Shown: piece after piece, positions 49,681 to 59,217 of the stretch
How the letters are laid out: each line of letters begins with the position of its first letter
Numbering within the stretch: position 1 is the stretch's first letter
Assembly (NCBI GenBank): GCA_015056735.1
Contig: SVFT01000001.1
Coordinates: 62,001 to 126,000 of the forward strand
Reading direction: 5' to 3'
Length of the DNA stretch: 64,000 nt
Source: Lachnospiraceae bacterium
GTDB lineage: Bacteria > Bacillota > Clostridia > Lachnospirales > Lachnospiraceae
The notes under the pieces: model-generated
What the model was told of the DNA's origin: nothing
The model's database searches: none
What the model saw: the letters and a program-made list of their open reading frames with translations, nothing else
Position numbers and translations under genes: made by a program

Positions 49681-49709
49681 TTGACTTTTTGTCGCGGCTA
49701 CGGTATAGT
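49681..49709 (+). promoter_or_regulatory. tRNA-Gly promoter
   Basis: TTGACT at 49681-49686 and TATAGT at 49704-49709, 17 bases apart. Confidence 0.8.
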
Positions 49710-49735
49710 TCTATTTGTCGTTGCAAGCGACATAT

Positions 49736-49807
49736 GCGCGAGTGGCTCAGTGGTGGAGCACCACCTTGCCAAGGTGGGGGCCGCGGGTTCGATCCCCGTC
49801 TCGCGCT
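49736..49807 (+). tRNA. tRNA-Gly (anticodon GCC)
   Basis: Acceptor stem GCGCGAG/CTCGCGC, anticodon stem CCACC/GGTGG with loop TTGCCAA, T arm GCGGG-TTCGATC-CCCGT. Anticodon GCC. CCA is not encoded. The 3' end is repeated as an inverted copy 35 bases downstream. Confidence 0.95.
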
Positions 49808-49867
49808 TGCACAAAATGGAGCATCCAATAGGATGCTCTTTTTTTGTGCAAGCGTGAGACGGGGATG
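49791..49867. repeat. Inverted repeat formed by the tRNA-Gly 3' end
   Basis: The 26 bases at 49791-49816, covering the T arm and acceptor of tRNA-Gly plus TTGCACAAAA, are matched by an inverted copy at 49842-49867 with two mismatches. The terminator hairpin lies between them. Confidence 0.88.
49819..49845 (+). terminator. tRNA-Gly terminator
   Basis: GAGCATCC-AATA-GGATGCTC followed by seven T. It lies in the centre of a larger inverted repeat (49791-49867) that includes the tRNA 3' end. Confidence 0.92.
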
Positions 49868-50092
49868 TTGGAGAAACCGCGAGGAAGGCGCGCATAAATC
49901 TATAATTTTTAGAAGGCCTACAAGCGCCTTCCCGCGGGGGCGACCTGCGCGTTCCTACGAGCGGGGTCACTGTGCGCAAACGAAGCCGAGGGGAGCTTGC
50001 TCACCAAAGGCTTTGTTCTGCGCGCAGAAGATCGCGCGACAGCGCGATCACGAATATTTCGCGAAGCGAAATATGAGCCCGTCTCGTTTTGT
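49856..50092. repeat. Structured region with four hairpins, no gene
   Basis: Outer GAGACGGG/CCCGTCTC enclose CCGCGAGGAAGGCGC/GCGCCTTCCCGCGG (49878-49937), a helix GCGCAAACGAAGCC/GGCTTTGTTCTGCGC (49974-50023), GATCGCGC-gaca-GCGCGATC (50030-50049) and ATATTTCGC-gaa-GCGAAATAT (50053-50074). No coding potential is seen. The apical GCGAAGCGA is shared with the element at 22656. Either a MITE-like element or a structured RNA. Confidence 0.6.
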
Positions 50093-50194
50093 TATACCTG
50101 CGCGGGATTCGTATCTACGCTCCACTTCGGCCGATGCACACTTTTTTCGCAAATTATAATATGATAGAATATCCTCATAAGAGGAGGCGAACGG

Positions 50195-51982
50195 ATGAAA
50201 AATAATAGCGGGATGATTTCAAGGATATTTTTCTCACTTCTTCCGGTACAGATCATGGTATTGGCCATGGGCTCCATCAACTCGATTGTCGACGGTGCGA
50301 TGGCGGGGCGCCTGATCGGTGCAAACGCAGTCGGTGTGATCGGTTTGTACTATGCAATGGTCAGTCTGCTGAATGCGATCGGCGCCGTGCTTCTTGGCGG
50401 TACCGCGGTGCTTTGCGGCCGTTATATGGGCAAGGGCGATCTGAAGAAGACAGAAGGCGTATTTTCATTGAATCTGACGGTTACATTTGTGATCGGTGCA
50501 GTTCTTACGATCGTCAGTTTTCTTTTCCCACATGCAATCGCGGTGATTCTTGGCACGAACGAGCAACTGGAAGCCGATCTTGTCACTTATATCATCGGTT
50601 ATGCTATCGGTATTCTTCCGATGCTCCTATCACAGCAGATTGCATCTTTTCTCCAACTTGAGCGTCAGAGCGCGATCGGATATGCCGGCGTCGCCGGGAT
50701 GATTATTTCTAATATTGCGGCGGACTACTTTTTCGTTGTTTCGTTCAATATGGGCATTTGGGGTCTTGCACTGGCAACGACCCTTAGCAATATCATTTAT
50801 TTTCTGATTCTGGTTCCGTACTATTTTACGAAGAAGGCACAACTTCATTTCGGGATCAAGCGGATCTCATGGCCGGATCTTGGCGACATGCTCAAGATCG
50901 GATTTCCGGGTGCGCTCCTTATTTTCTGTCTTTCGTTTAGAAGCGTTGCAATCAACCGCATCCTTCTTAGCTATGTCGGTGAGGATGGTTTATCTGCCAT
51001 GTCGGCATTTAATATGGTCATCGGCTTTTTAATCGCATATTGTCTCGGAAACGGTTCCGTACTCCGTATGCTGATCAGCGTTTTCGCGGGAGAAGAAGAC
51101 AAGCTTTCCATGCGCAAGACCATGCAGCTTGTCATGACGAAGGGGATGCTTCTGAGCTTTGCAACTGCGGTGGTTGCAATTGCGGTATCGCCGGTGGTCA
51201 CATCCTTCTTCTTCCCGGATCCGAATACGGCAGTATATCAGATGATGCACCAGCTGCTCGTAATCTATTCGCTTTGCATTCCGCTTGTATTGATCTGTCA
51301 GGTGATTACGAATTATCTCCAAGCACTTGATCATAGACTTTATGTAAACTACATATCCGTATTCGATGGATTTTTTGCAATGGTAATCCCTGCAATGATC
51401 CTGGCACCGCATATGGGGGCAATGGGCGTCTGGCTGGCGAATCCGATCGGCATCATCCTAACGATCCTGATGGCGCCGCTCTATTGCATCCTGTATGGCA
51501 AACGGCTTCCGCGGTCGGTGGATGATTTTATGTTCTTAAAGCCCGATTACGGCATTTCAGCTGATCGCGTGTTGGATCGTTCGATCCGTGATCTGGAAGA
51601 GGTGACGGAGGCTTCGGCTGAGACGCAAAGCTTCTGCAAGCGCAATGGTATGGATGGAAAACATGCCTACTATGCGGCACTTTGTCTTGAGGAGATGACG
51701 GCGAATGTTATCCAGCACGGTTTTGGCCATGATAGGAAAAAGCACTATCTGAACACAACGGTCATATTTAATGACGGGTGTGTCACACTTCGAATCAAGG
51801 ACGACTGTGTCGCATTCGATCCGTCCGAGATGGCCAAGATCACTTCCGGTGATCAAAGTGTCAGCAATATCGGCATCCGCATGGTTTATGATATCGCTGA
51901 TTCCGTGGAGTATCGCAACATGCTCGGTCTGAACGTGCTGACGATCAAGATCAGGGATAAGAAGATTTTTTCGAAAAAATAG
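50195..51982 (+). CDS. MATE-family transporter fused to an RsbW-like HATPase domain
   Basis: A 595-residue protein. Residues 1-445 form the 12-helix MATE (NorM/DinF-like) fold, starting SLLPVQIMVLAMGSINSIVDG, with the usual two six-helix halves. Residues about 455-595 are a soluble GHKL-type ATP-binding domain as in anti-sigma kinases: ALCLEEMTANVIQHGF (N-box), IKDDCVAFDP (G1-like) and NIGIRMVYDIAD. MATE proteins export cations or drugs with an ion gradient; the ATP-binding tail is not usual and suggests regulation or a kinase output. GAGGAGG precedes the ATG. No anti-anti-sigma partner is adjacent. The trp leader promoter begins right at its stop. Confidence 0.88.
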   Translation: MKNNSGMISRIFFSLLPVQIMVLAMGSINSIVDGAMAGRLIGANAVGVIGLYYAMVSLLNAIGAVLLGGTAVLCGRYMGKGDLKKTEGVFSLNLTVTFVIGAVLTIVSFLFPHAIAVILGTNEQLEADLVTYIIGYAIGILPMLLSQQIASFLQLERQSAIGYAGVAGMIISNIAADYFFVVSFNMGIWGLALATTLSNIIYFLILVPYYFTKKAQLHFGIKRISWPDLGDMLKIGFPGALLIFCLSFRSVAINRILLSYVGEDGLSAMSAFNMVIGFLIAYCLGNGSVLRMLISVFAGEEDKLSMRKTMQLVMTKGMLLSFATAVVAIAVSPVVTSFFFPDPNTAVYQMMHQLLVIYSLCIPLVLICQVITNYLQALDHRLYVNYISVFDGFFAMVIPAMILAPHMGAMGVWLANPIGIILTILMAPLYCILYGKRLPRSVDDFMFLKPDYGISADRVLDRSIRDLEEVTEASAETQSFCKRNGMDGKHAYYAALCLEEMTANVIQHGFGHDRKKHYLNTTVIFNDGCVTLRIKDDCVAFDPSEMAKITSGDQSVSNIGIRMVYDIADSVEYRNMLGLNVLTIKIRDKKIFSKK

Positions 51983-52012
51983 TTGACAAGGCTATACATT
52001 ACATAGTATGAT
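51983..52012 (+). promoter_or_regulatory. Promoter of the trp operon
   Basis: TTGACA at 51983-51988 begins immediately after the MATE stop codon; TATGAT at 52007-52012 follows after 18 bases (TAGTAT at 52004 is an alternative). Confidence 0.75.
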
Positions 52013-52023
52013 GCATTCAACTT

Positions 52024-52317
52024 AATACTTTAAACCGATGAAGCGGAGATAACGTCTATGATGCCTTTACAGAGAGCCCGATCAGCTGAGAACGGGCAAG
52101 AAACACATATTCAAATGGACCGCGGAGGGTGCAGTCAAATGCGTCATACGGCGCAGAGTATTCTGCAACGGAAGACTCCCGTTAGTAGTCAGGGATATGT
52201 TGGTATCCCGGAAAGAGCGCATAGTTCATCTATGAATGCAAGGTGGCACCGCGGATGATCGCATGATCAATCATTCGTCCTTAGCAGATATTGTTTATCT
52301 GCTAGGGGCGTTTTTTT
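52024..52317 (+). promoter_or_regulatory. T-box leader controlling the trp operon (specifier UGG)
   Basis: The specifier TGG at 52116-52118 lies in the context CAAATGGACC. The conserved T-box AATGCAAGGTGGCACCGCGG is at 52235-52254. The terminator CGTCCTTAGCAGATA/TATCTGCTAGGGGCG with seven T ends at 52317. Uncharged tRNA-Trp should turn the operon on. The remaining 110 bases to trpE show nothing distinct. Confidence 0.95.
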
Positions 52318-52427
52318 GTGGGAAAAACGGCAAGCGAAACGATACCTGCACAAAGCTTCATTTGCCGGTTGCAAGAACATGGAGCACGATATTGCGGAAT
52401 GAGCGTGCAAAAGAGAGGAGAGACAAC

Positions 52428-53894
52428 ATGAAGATCACACCGAGTCTGGAAACGATCCAAGAGCTGAAAGAGCAGGGAAAATATGATGTCATCCCTGTCA
52501 GCTGTGAGATCCTGTCGGATTTTATCACGCCGATCGAAGTAATGCGCAAGCTGAAAGCCGTATCGAAGCATTGTTATATGCTTGAATCCGCGCAGGCAGA
52601 TGAGACCTGGGGGCGCTACACATTCCTTGGCTACAATCCACGCATGGCTATCACCTGCAAGGATGGCGTGATGGAATACAGCGGGAAGAAGATCGAAACA
52701 AAGAACCCGTCGGCTGTGCTGCGCGATATCCTCGCCAGGTACAGGAGCCCACGGTTTGGCTATCTTCCGCCTTTTGCCGGAGGGCTTGTCGGCTATTTTT
52801 CGTTTGATTATTTTGGATACTGTGAACCGAGTGCAAGATGCAAAGTAGAAGATACGGATGCATTTCAGGATCTCGACCTGATGTTGTTTGATAAGGTGAT
52901 CGCATTTGACAATGTGAAGCAGAAGATCATTCTGATCGTAAATATCCGCCTGAACGATCTTGAAGGTGCGTATCGCCGTGCTGAGGCAGAGCTTCGTGAG
53001 ATCCGTGCACTTTTGTACCACGGAGAGAAATATGCAGAGAAGCCGGGACGATTGCTCGGCGATGTGACCGCACTTTTTTCGGAAGAAGAATACTGCGCGA
53101 TGGTGGAAAAGGCAAAGCAGCATATCAAGGAAGGTGACATCTTCCAGATCGTTCTTTCAAACCGCTTATCCGCGCCGTTTGAGGGAAGCCTTTTCAATAC
53201 CTATCGCATGCTCCGAACCATCAATCCTTCGCCGTACATGTTTTATTTTGCCGGAACCGATGTAGAGGTTGCGGGTGCATCGCCTGAGACACTTGTAAAG
53301 CTTGAGGATGGCGTGCTTCATACCTTCCCGCTTGCAGGGACGAGAAAAAGGGGTGCCACAGACGAAGAGGACAAGGCACTGGAAGAAGAGCTTCTTGCCG
53401 ATGAGAAGGAACTTGCGGAGCACAACATGCTCGTTGATCTGGGGCGGAACGACCTTGGTAAGATCAGCAGGTTCGGAAGCGTCCGCGTGGAATCGCTTCA
53501 CGAGATCACCAGATACTCACACGTGATGCACATCGGCTCTACGGTGCGCGGAGAGATCCGGGAAGAATACGATGCGATCGATGCGATCAATGCAGTACTT
53601 CCCGCAGGAACCCTATCGGGCGCACCAAAGATCAGGGCCTGCCAATTGATCGGAGAGCTGGAAAACAATAAGCGGGGTATCTACGGCGGAGCCGTCGGTT
53701 ATATAGACTTTACCGGAAATATGGATACCTGCATCGCGATCCGGCTCGCCTATCAGAAGAACGGGACCGTCTTTGTCAGAAGCGGTGCAGGGATCGTGGC
53801 AGATTCCGATCCGAAGAAGGAGTATCAGGAATGCTTAAGCAAAGCGAAAGCATCCCTTCGTGCACTGGAGCAGGCTGAGGAGGTGGAGAGATGA
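52428..53894 (+). CDS. trpE: Anthranilate synthase component I
   Basis: A 488-residue chorismate-using enzyme; with TrpG it makes anthranilate, the first step of tryptophan synthesis. The N-terminal tryptophan feedback site appears as MLESAQ (usual LLES). The C-terminal catalytic core shows FQIVLSNRL, GASPE, PLAGTRKRG, DLGRNDLGKI, GTLSGAPKIRA and VRSGAGIVADSDP. The start is the ATG at 52428, preceded by AGAGGAGAG; longer in-frame forms run back into the T-box. The stop overlaps trpG (ATGA). First gene of trpEGDCFBA. Confidence 0.97.
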   Translation: MKITPSLETIQELKEQGKYDVIPVSCEILSDFITPIEVMRKLKAVSKHCYMLESAQADETWGRYTFLGYNPRMAITCKDGVMEYSGKKIETKNPSAVLRDILARYRSPRFGYLPPFAGGLVGYFSFDYFGYCEPSARCKVEDTDAFQDLDLMLFDKVIAFDNVKQKIILIVNIRLNDLEGAYRRAEAELREIRALLYHGEKYAEKPGRLLGDVTALFSEEEYCAMVEKAKQHIKEGDIFQIVLSNRLSAPFEGSLFNTYRMLRTINPSPYMFYFAGTDVEVAGASPETLVKLEDGVLHTFPLAGTRKRGATDEEDKALEEELLADEKELAEHNMLVDLGRNDLGKISRFGSVRVESLHEITRYSHVMHIGSTVRGEIREEYDAIDAINAVLPAGTLSGAPKIRACQLIGELENNKRGIYGGAVGYIDFTGNMDTCIAIRLAYQKNGTVFVRSGAGIVADSDPKKEYQECLSKAKASLRALEQAEEVER

Positions 53895-54460
53895 TCTTAC
53901 TGATCGATAATTATGACAGTTTTTCCTATAACCTCTATCAGATGATCGGTGAGATCGAACCTGACATCTGTGTCATACGAAATGACGAGATGACGGTAGA
54001 TGAGATCAGGGCTTTAAAGCCGGATCGAATCATTCTGTCACCGGGGCCCGGGCGTCCGGAGGATGCCGGCGTGATCGTGGAAGTGGCACGCACTGTTGCG
54101 AGGGAAGTGCCGACGCTTGGCGTATGTCTGGGACATCAGGCGATCTGTATGGCATATGACGCAACTGTCACTTATGCAAAAGAGCTGATGCACGGTAAAC
54201 AGTCCAAAGTGAGCATCTCTTACGATTGCCCGTTGTTTAACGGTCTTCCGGATAAGATCAAAGTGGCAAGGTATCATTCCCTTGCGGTGGATCCGAAGAC
54301 GATCCCGGAAGAGCTGATCGTGACGGCGATGACGGATGACGGCGAGGTCATGGCGGTGCAGCACAGAGACTATCCGATCTACGGACTGCAATTTCATCCG
54401 GAGTCGATCATGACGCCGGACGGCAAGAAGATTTTGGAGAACTTTATCCATACAAAATGA
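53891..54460 (+). CDS. trpG: Anthranilate synthase component II (glutamine amidotransferase)
   Basis: A 189-residue class I glutamine amidotransferase. [10 protein letters not shown] at the N-terminus, [11 protein letters not shown], the nucleophile Cys in GVCLGHQAI and the His-Glu pair in LQFHPES make up the catalytic triad. It releases ammonia from glutamine for TrpE. It may also serve para-aminobenzoate synthesis. Overlaps trpE by four bases, ensuring equal amounts; trpD follows after 16 bases. Confidence 0.96.
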   Translation: MILLIDNYDSFSYNLYQMIGEIEPDICVIRNDEMTVDEIRALKPDRIILSPGPGRPEDAGVIVEVARTVAREVPTLGVCLGHQAICMAYDATVTYAKELMHGKQSKVSISYDCPLFNGLPDKIKVARYHSLAVDPKTIPEELIVTAMTDDGEVMAVQHRDYPIYGLQFHPESIMTPDGKKILENFIHTK

Positions 54461-54476
54461 AACGGAGGAAGCGAAT

Positions 54477-55496
54477 ATGATCAAGGAAGCGATTGTGAAG
54501 ATTGTAAACAAAGAGGACTTAAGCTATGATGAAGCATACACCGTTATGAATGAGATCATGAACGGTGAGACAACGCCTACGCAGAATGCCGCGTTTTTAT
54601 CAGCGCTCTCTACCAAGAGCGCGCGTGCGGAGACAACGGATGAGATCGCGGGATGTGCGGCCGCGATGCGTGAGCATGCGACAACGGTGCAGACGGGGAT
54701 GGATGTATTCGAGATCGTCGGGACCGGCGGTGACAATGCGCACAGCTTTAACATCTCGACGACATCGGCGCTCGTTGCGGCGGCCGGTGGCGTAAAGGTG
54801 GCAAAACACGGTAACCGCGCGGCATCGTCCAAGTGCGGCACGGCGGATTGCCTTGAGGCGCTTGGTGTGAATATCGACCAGAGCCCGGAAAAATGTGTCG
54901 AGCTTTTGGAAAAAGTGGGCATGTGCTTCTTTTTCGCACAGAAATACCATACGTCCATGAAATATGTCGGCGCGATCCGCAAAGAACTCGGATTCCGAAC
55001 CGTTTTCAACATCCTAGGACCGCTGACCAATCCGGGACATCCGTCCATGCAGCTTCTCGGTGTGTATGATGATTATCTTGTTGCGCCGCTTGCGCAGGTT
55101 CTGATCAGTCTCGGCGTAAAGCGCGGTATGGTCGTATACGGAACGGATAAGCTCGACGAGATATCCGTAAGCTCACCGACCGTTATCTGCGAGATTAAGG
55201 ACGGCTGGTATAAGCAGTACACGATCCGTCCCGAGGACTTCGGATTAAAAACCTGCCATAAAGATGCGCTCGTAGGCGGAACGCCTGAAGAAAACGCAAA
55301 GATAACACGTGATATATTATCCGCCCGGGAACTGGGCCCCAAGCGCGATGCAGTCCTGATGAACGCAGGCGCATCGCTCTATATCGGCGGCAAGGCAGAG
55401 AGCATGGCGGACGGGATCAGACTGGCGGCAGAACTGATCGAATCCGGTAAGGCAACACAGACGCTGGATAAGCTGATCGAAGTAAGCAATGCTTAA
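54477..55496 (+). CDS. trpD: Anthranilate phosphoribosyltransferase
   Basis: A 339-residue enzyme that joins anthranilate to [21 protein letters not shown] is the PRPP-binding loop, [20 protein letters not shown] follows, and the helical N-terminal domain ([16 protein letters not shown]) is intact. The ATG is preceded by CGGAGG. Standard length, with no fusion to trpG as in enterics. Confidence 0.96.
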   Translation: MIKEAIVKIVNKEDLSYDEAYTVMNEIMNGETTPTQNAAFLSALSTKSARAETTDEIAGCAAAMREHATTVQTGMDVFEIVGTGGDNAHSFNISTTSALVAAAGGVKVAKHGNRAASSKCGTADCLEALGVNIDQSPEKCVELLEKVGMCFFFAQKYHTSMKYVGAIRKELGFRTVFNILGPLTNPGHPSMQLLGVYDDYLVAPLAQVLISLGVKRGMVVYGTDKLDEISVSSPTVICEIKDGWYKQYTIRPEDFGLKTCHKDALVGGTPEENAKITRDILSARELGPKRDAVLMNAGASLYIGGKAESMADGIRLAAELIESGKATQTLDKLIEVSNA

Positions 55497-55554
55497 GTAC
55501 GGATAAAAAGGTGAGAACGGGTCGATTCTCCGGTACAGATGAGGATGAGATCAT

Positions 55555-56358
55555 ATGAAAGGCAAAAAGACAATCCTGGATGAACTTGCAGAGTATGCAA
55601 GGGTTCGCGTGGAAGAATACAAAAAGGATGTCCCTTTGGATGCGATGAAGCGGATGGCGATGGACCTTCCCCGAGGAGACTTCGCATTTGAAAAGGCACT
55701 AGCGGGACCGGGGCTTTCTGTCATCGCAGAGTGCAAGAAAGCCTCGCCGTCGAAGGGGCTGATCGCACCGGATTTTCCCTATCTTGCGATCGCTAAGGAG
55801 TACGAGGCAGCAGGCGCTGACTGTATCTCCGTTCTGACGGAGCCGAAATGGTTCCTTGGAAGCGATGCTTTTTTAAAAGAGATCGCAGAGTCCGTAAAGA
55901 CCCCTTGCATTCGCAAGGATTTTACGGTGGATCCGTACATGATCTACCAGGCCAAAGTGCTCGGTGCGCAGGCGGTGCTTCTCATCTGCAGCATTTTATC
56001 GGCGGATGAGATCAGGGAGTATATCGGCATCTGCGACTTGCTCGGCATATCGGCTCTTGTGGAAGCGCATGATGCGCGTGAGGTCTGCACGGCGCTTGAC
56101 TGCGGTGCGCGGCTCATCGGTGTCAATAACCGGAACCTCAAGGACTTCCGGGTTAATACGTCGAATGCGGCGAACCTTCGATCGCTTGTACCGGATGACA
56201 TCACTTTTGTATCGGAGAGCGGGATCGCAGATCCTTCGGATGTTAAGCCGCTTAAAGAGCAGGGCGTTGGTGCCGTTCTGGTCGGTGAGATGCTGATGCG
56301 ATCAGACAGGAAAGCGGAGCTGATCCGGGAGATGAAACACGGCAAGACGTTAACATAA
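55555..56358 (+). CDS. trpC: Indole-3-glycerol phosphate synthase
   Basis: A 267-residue TIM barrel. Catalytic residues are in VIAECKKASPSKG (Glu and Lys), LTEPKWFLGS, CIRKDFTVDPYMIYQAKVLG, GVNNRNLKDF and VSESGIADPSD. It closes the indole ring from CdRP. It is a separate protein, not fused to TrpF. GAGGATGAG precedes the ATG; a gap of 58 bases separates it from trpD and of 93 bases from trpF. Confidence 0.96.
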   Translation: MKGKKTILDELAEYARVRVEEYKKDVPLDAMKRMAMDLPRGDFAFEKALAGPGLSVIAECKKASPSKGLIAPDFPYLAIAKEYEAAGADCISVLTEPKWFLGSDAFLKEIAESVKTPCIRKDFTVDPYMIYQAKVLGAQAVLLICSILSADEIREYIGICDLLGISALVEAHDAREVCTALDCGARLIGVNNRNLKDFRVNTSNAANLRSLVPDDITFVSESGIADPSDVKPLKEQGVGAVLVGEMLMRSDRKAELIREMKHGKTLT

Positions 56359-56451
56359 CTCCAAACAAATGCATGGACAGGTTGACATAATGCACGTGCG
56401 GATATCCATGGAAAGCGCATCGGTTCCGCAGAAAGGGAGGATGAGTGCAAG

Positions 56452-57057
56452 GTGACCGGAATCAAGCTGTGTGGTCTGACAAGGCAGGAAGATATTGATT
56501 ATGTAAACCGACTGCTTCCGGATTATATCGGATTTGTGTTTTTTGAAAAAAGCAGGCGGAACGTGATGTTCGAAACCGCAAAAACGCTCAAAATGCGGCT
56601 GGATCCGCGAATCAAAGCGGTCGGTGTATTTGTGGATGCAGACATTTCTTTTATCGGAAAGCTGGCCCGTGCGGGTGTGATCGATCTGGTGCAGCTTCAC
56701 GGAAATGAGGATGAGGCGTATATCGCTTCCCTTCGAAAGGAGACGCAGGTACCGCTGATCAAAGCCTTCAAGGTGGAGTCGGCAGATGACATCGCCCGTG
56801 CCAACGCATCATCCGCAGACTATGTACTGCTCGATTCGGGCATGGGGTCCGGCAGACCGTTTGACTGGACGATGATCGCCGGCATGCGGCGCGACTTTTT
56901 TCTGGCAGGCGGTATTTCGCCGGACAATGCAGCTGAGGCAATCGCAAGATGTCGCCCGTTTGCAGTGGATGTCAGCACCATGATCGAAACAGACGGTGTG
57001 AAAGATTATGAAAAAATGAAAGCATTTGCCATGGCTGTCAGAGGCAGCAGATTGTAA
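56452..57057 (+). CDS. trpF: Phosphoribosylanthranilate isomerase
   Basis: A 201-residue TIM barrel that isomerises PRA to CdRP. KLCGLTRQED with the catalytic Cys near the N-terminus, DYIGFVFFEKSRRNV, LVQLHGNE, LDSGMGSGRPFDW and FLAGGISPDN match the family. The start is GTG 56452. GGGAGG at 56435-56440 lies directly before a four-codon mini-ORF (ATG AGT GCA AGG TGA) whose stop overlaps this GTG, so TrpF may be made by re-initiation. Confidence 0.94.
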   Translation: MTGIKLCGLTRQEDIDYVNRLLPDYIGFVFFEKSRRNVMFETAKTLKMRLDPRIKAVGVFVDADISFIGKLARAGVIDLVQLHGNEDEAYIASLRKETQVPLIKAFKVESADDIARANASSADYVLLDSGMGSGRPFDWTMIAGMRRDFFLAGGISPDNAAEAIARCRPFAVDVSTMIETDGVKDYEKMKAFAMAVRGSRL

Positions 57058-57082
57058 TTGAAATAGAGTAAGGAGAGATACG

Positions 57083-58273
57083 ATGACGAACCCAAAAGGA
57101 AGATTCGGGATACACGGCGGACAGTATATTCCGGAGACACTGATGAATGCGGTGATTGAGCTGGAAGAAGCATATGACCGCTATAAAAACGATCCTGCAT
57201 TCAATGCGGAACTGGAAACTCTTTTTAACGAATATGCGGGCCGTCCTTCGAGGCTGTACTTCGCAGAGAAAATGACCCGCGACCTTGGCGGCGCGAAGAT
57301 CTATCTGAAGCGCGAGGACTTAAACCATACCGGCGCGCACAAGATCAACAACGTGCTCGGGCAGGCGCTCCTTGCCAAGAAGATGGGCAAAACGCGTTTG
57401 ATCGCAGAGACCGGCGCCGGACAGCACGGTGTTGCGACCGCGACGGCAGCTGCGCTCATGGGCATGGAATGCGTGGTCTTTATGGGCGAAGAGGATACAA
57501 AACGCCAGGCACTCAACGTATACAAAATGCGCCTTCTCGGCGCTACGGTCATCCCCGTGACGACCGGCACCGCAACACTTAAGGATGCCGTATCCGAAGC
57601 GATGCGCGAGTGGACATCGCGGATCGACGATACGCACTATTGCCTGGGATCCGTGATGGGGCCGCACCCTTTTCCCACGATCGTACGTGACTTCCAGGCG
57701 GTCATCTCCAAGGAGATCAAGTCTCAGATCCTGGAAAAAGAAGGCAGGCTCCCGGATGCGGTGATCGCCTGCGTTGGCGGCGGCTCCAATGCGATCGGGT
57801 CGTTCTACCATTTCATAGATGACACAGATGTCAGACTGATCGGATGTGAGGCGGCAGGCCGCGGGATCGATACCTTTGAGACGGCCGCAACCATTAATAC
57901 AGGCCGGCTTGGTATCTTCCACGGCATGAAGTCATATTTCTGTCAGGACAAGTACGGGCAGATCGCGCCGGTCTACTCGATCTCCGCGGGGCTTGACTAT
58001 CCGGGGATCGGACCGGAGCATGCATATCTGCACGACATCGGGCGTGCCGAGTATGTTGCGATCACGGACGATGAAGCGGTGGATGCGTTTGAGTACTTAT
58101 CAAAGACAGAGGGGATCATCCCGGCGATCGAGTCTTCGCATGCGCTCGCACATGCCATGAAGATCGCACCGAAGATGTCGGCGGATCAGATCATCGTGAT
58201 CACGATCTCCGGAAGGGGAGATAAGGACTGCGCTGCGATCGCACGCTACAGAGGGGAGGATATCCATGAGTAA
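57083..58273 (+). CDS. trpB: Tryptophan synthase beta chain
   Basis: A 396-residue PLP enzyme joining indole and serine. The PLP lysine is in [22 protein letters not shown], the glycine loop [14 protein letters not shown] and [13 protein letters not shown] are present. Of the TrpB1 type that pairs with TrpA. AAGGAGAG precedes the ATG. It overlaps trpA by eight bases, fitting an alpha2-beta2 complex. Confidence 0.97.
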   Translation: MTNPKGRFGIHGGQYIPETLMNAVIELEEAYDRYKNDPAFNAELETLFNEYAGRPSRLYFAEKMTRDLGGAKIYLKREDLNHTGAHKINNVLGQALLAKKMGKTRLIAETGAGQHGVATATAAALMGMECVVFMGEEDTKRQALNVYKMRLLGATVIPVTTGTATLKDAVSEAMREWTSRIDDTHYCLGSVMGPHPFPTIVRDFQAVISKEIKSQILEKEGRLPDAVIACVGGGSNAIGSFYHFIDDTDVRLIGCEAAGRGIDTFETAATINTGRLGIFHGMKSYFCQDKYGQIAPVYSISAGLDYPGIGPEHAYLHDIGRAEYVAITDDEAVDAFEYLSKTEGIIPAIESSHALAHAMKIAPKMSADQIIVITISGRGDKDCAAIARYRGEDIHE

Positions 58274-59036
58274 GATCCGGAATGCATTTGTAAACGGTAA
58301 GGCTTTTATCGCGTTCGTTACATGCGGCGATCCTGACCTTGAGACGACGAAGCGGGCGGTCATCGAGGCAGAGAAAAACGGTGCCGACCTTATCGAACTC
58401 GGGATTCCGTTCTCTGACCCGACTGCGGAAGGGCCGGTCATCCAGGGCGCAAACCTGCGCGCATTAAACGGCGGTGTGACAACAGACCGCGTGTTTGAGC
58501 TGGTTACGGAAATCCGTAGGAGCGTCTCGATCCCGATGGTGTTCATGACGTATGCGAACGTTGTTTTTTCCTATGGAGCGGAAAGCTTTATCGGGAAGTG
58601 CCGCGAGGTCGGCATGGATGGTCTGATCCTGCCGGATCTGCCGTTCGAAGAGAAAGGTGAGTTTGATGATCTTTGTAAGAAGCATGACATTGATCTGATC
58701 TCGCTGATCGCACCGACATCTGCGAATCGCATCGCGATGATCGCGAAAGAAGCGACCGGCTTTATCTATGTGGTATCGAGTCTTGGCGTGACCGGAACAA
58801 GAAGCAGGATCGATACGGATCTTGCTTCGATCGTAAAGGTGATCCGGGAGAATACGGATGTACCCTGCGCGATCGGATTCGGGATCTCGACACCCGAGCA
58901 GGCTGAGAAGTTTTCGAAAGTGGCGGACGGCGTGATCGTCGGCTCCGCGATCATCAAGATCCTGGAAAAATATGGGCCGGAAGCACCGCGATATGTGGGC
59001 GAATATGTGAAGAGCATGAAAGATGCGATGAAATAG
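58266..59036 (+). CDS. trpA: Tryptophan synthase alpha chain
   Basis: A 256-residue TIM barrel that splits indole-glycerol phosphate. The catalytic Glu is in [19 protein letters not shown], the catalytic Asp in [10 protein letters not shown], and SSLGVTGTR and GFGISTPEQ bind the phosphate. Standard length. GGGGAGG precedes the ATG inside the end of trpB. The operon closes at a terminator 15 bases later. Confidence 0.97.
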   Translation: MSKIRNAFVNGKAFIAFVTCGDPDLETTKRAVIEAEKNGADLIELGIPFSDPTAEGPVIQGANLRALNGGVTTDRVFELVTEIRRSVSIPMVFMTYANVVFSYGAESFIGKCREVGMDGLILPDLPFEEKGEFDDLCKKHDIDLISLIAPTSANRIAMIAKEATGFIYVVSSLGVTGTRSRIDTDLASIVKVIRENTDVPCAIGFGISTPEQAEKFSKVADGVIVGSAIIKILEKYGPEAPRYVGEYVKSMKDAMK

Positions 59037-59051
59037 CACGAATCGGAAAAG

Positions 59052-59073
59052 AGCAGCGGCAGCTGCTTTTTTT
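59052..59073 (+). terminator. Terminator of the trp operon
   Basis: AGCAGC-GGCA-GCTGCT followed by six T. Confidence 0.88.
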
Positions 59074-59086
59074 CGTGCCGTCGGAG

Positions 59087-59115
59087 TTACATTAGGGATC
59101 GGATTGTAGTATAAT
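59087..59115 (+). promoter_or_regulatory. Promoter of the VanX-YkuD fusion gene
   Basis: TTACAT at 59087-59092 and TATAAT at 59110-59115 with a 17-base spacer. The leader is about 95 bases. Confidence 0.65.
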
Positions 59116-59217
59116 TGTTAAACGGATTGCTTTTATTAAGGCATAATATCCGAATTTCTGCCTGCTTTTTGCGCAGAATGCTGAAAATAGTTCACAATTG
59201 TAAAGGAGGAAAAAGCG

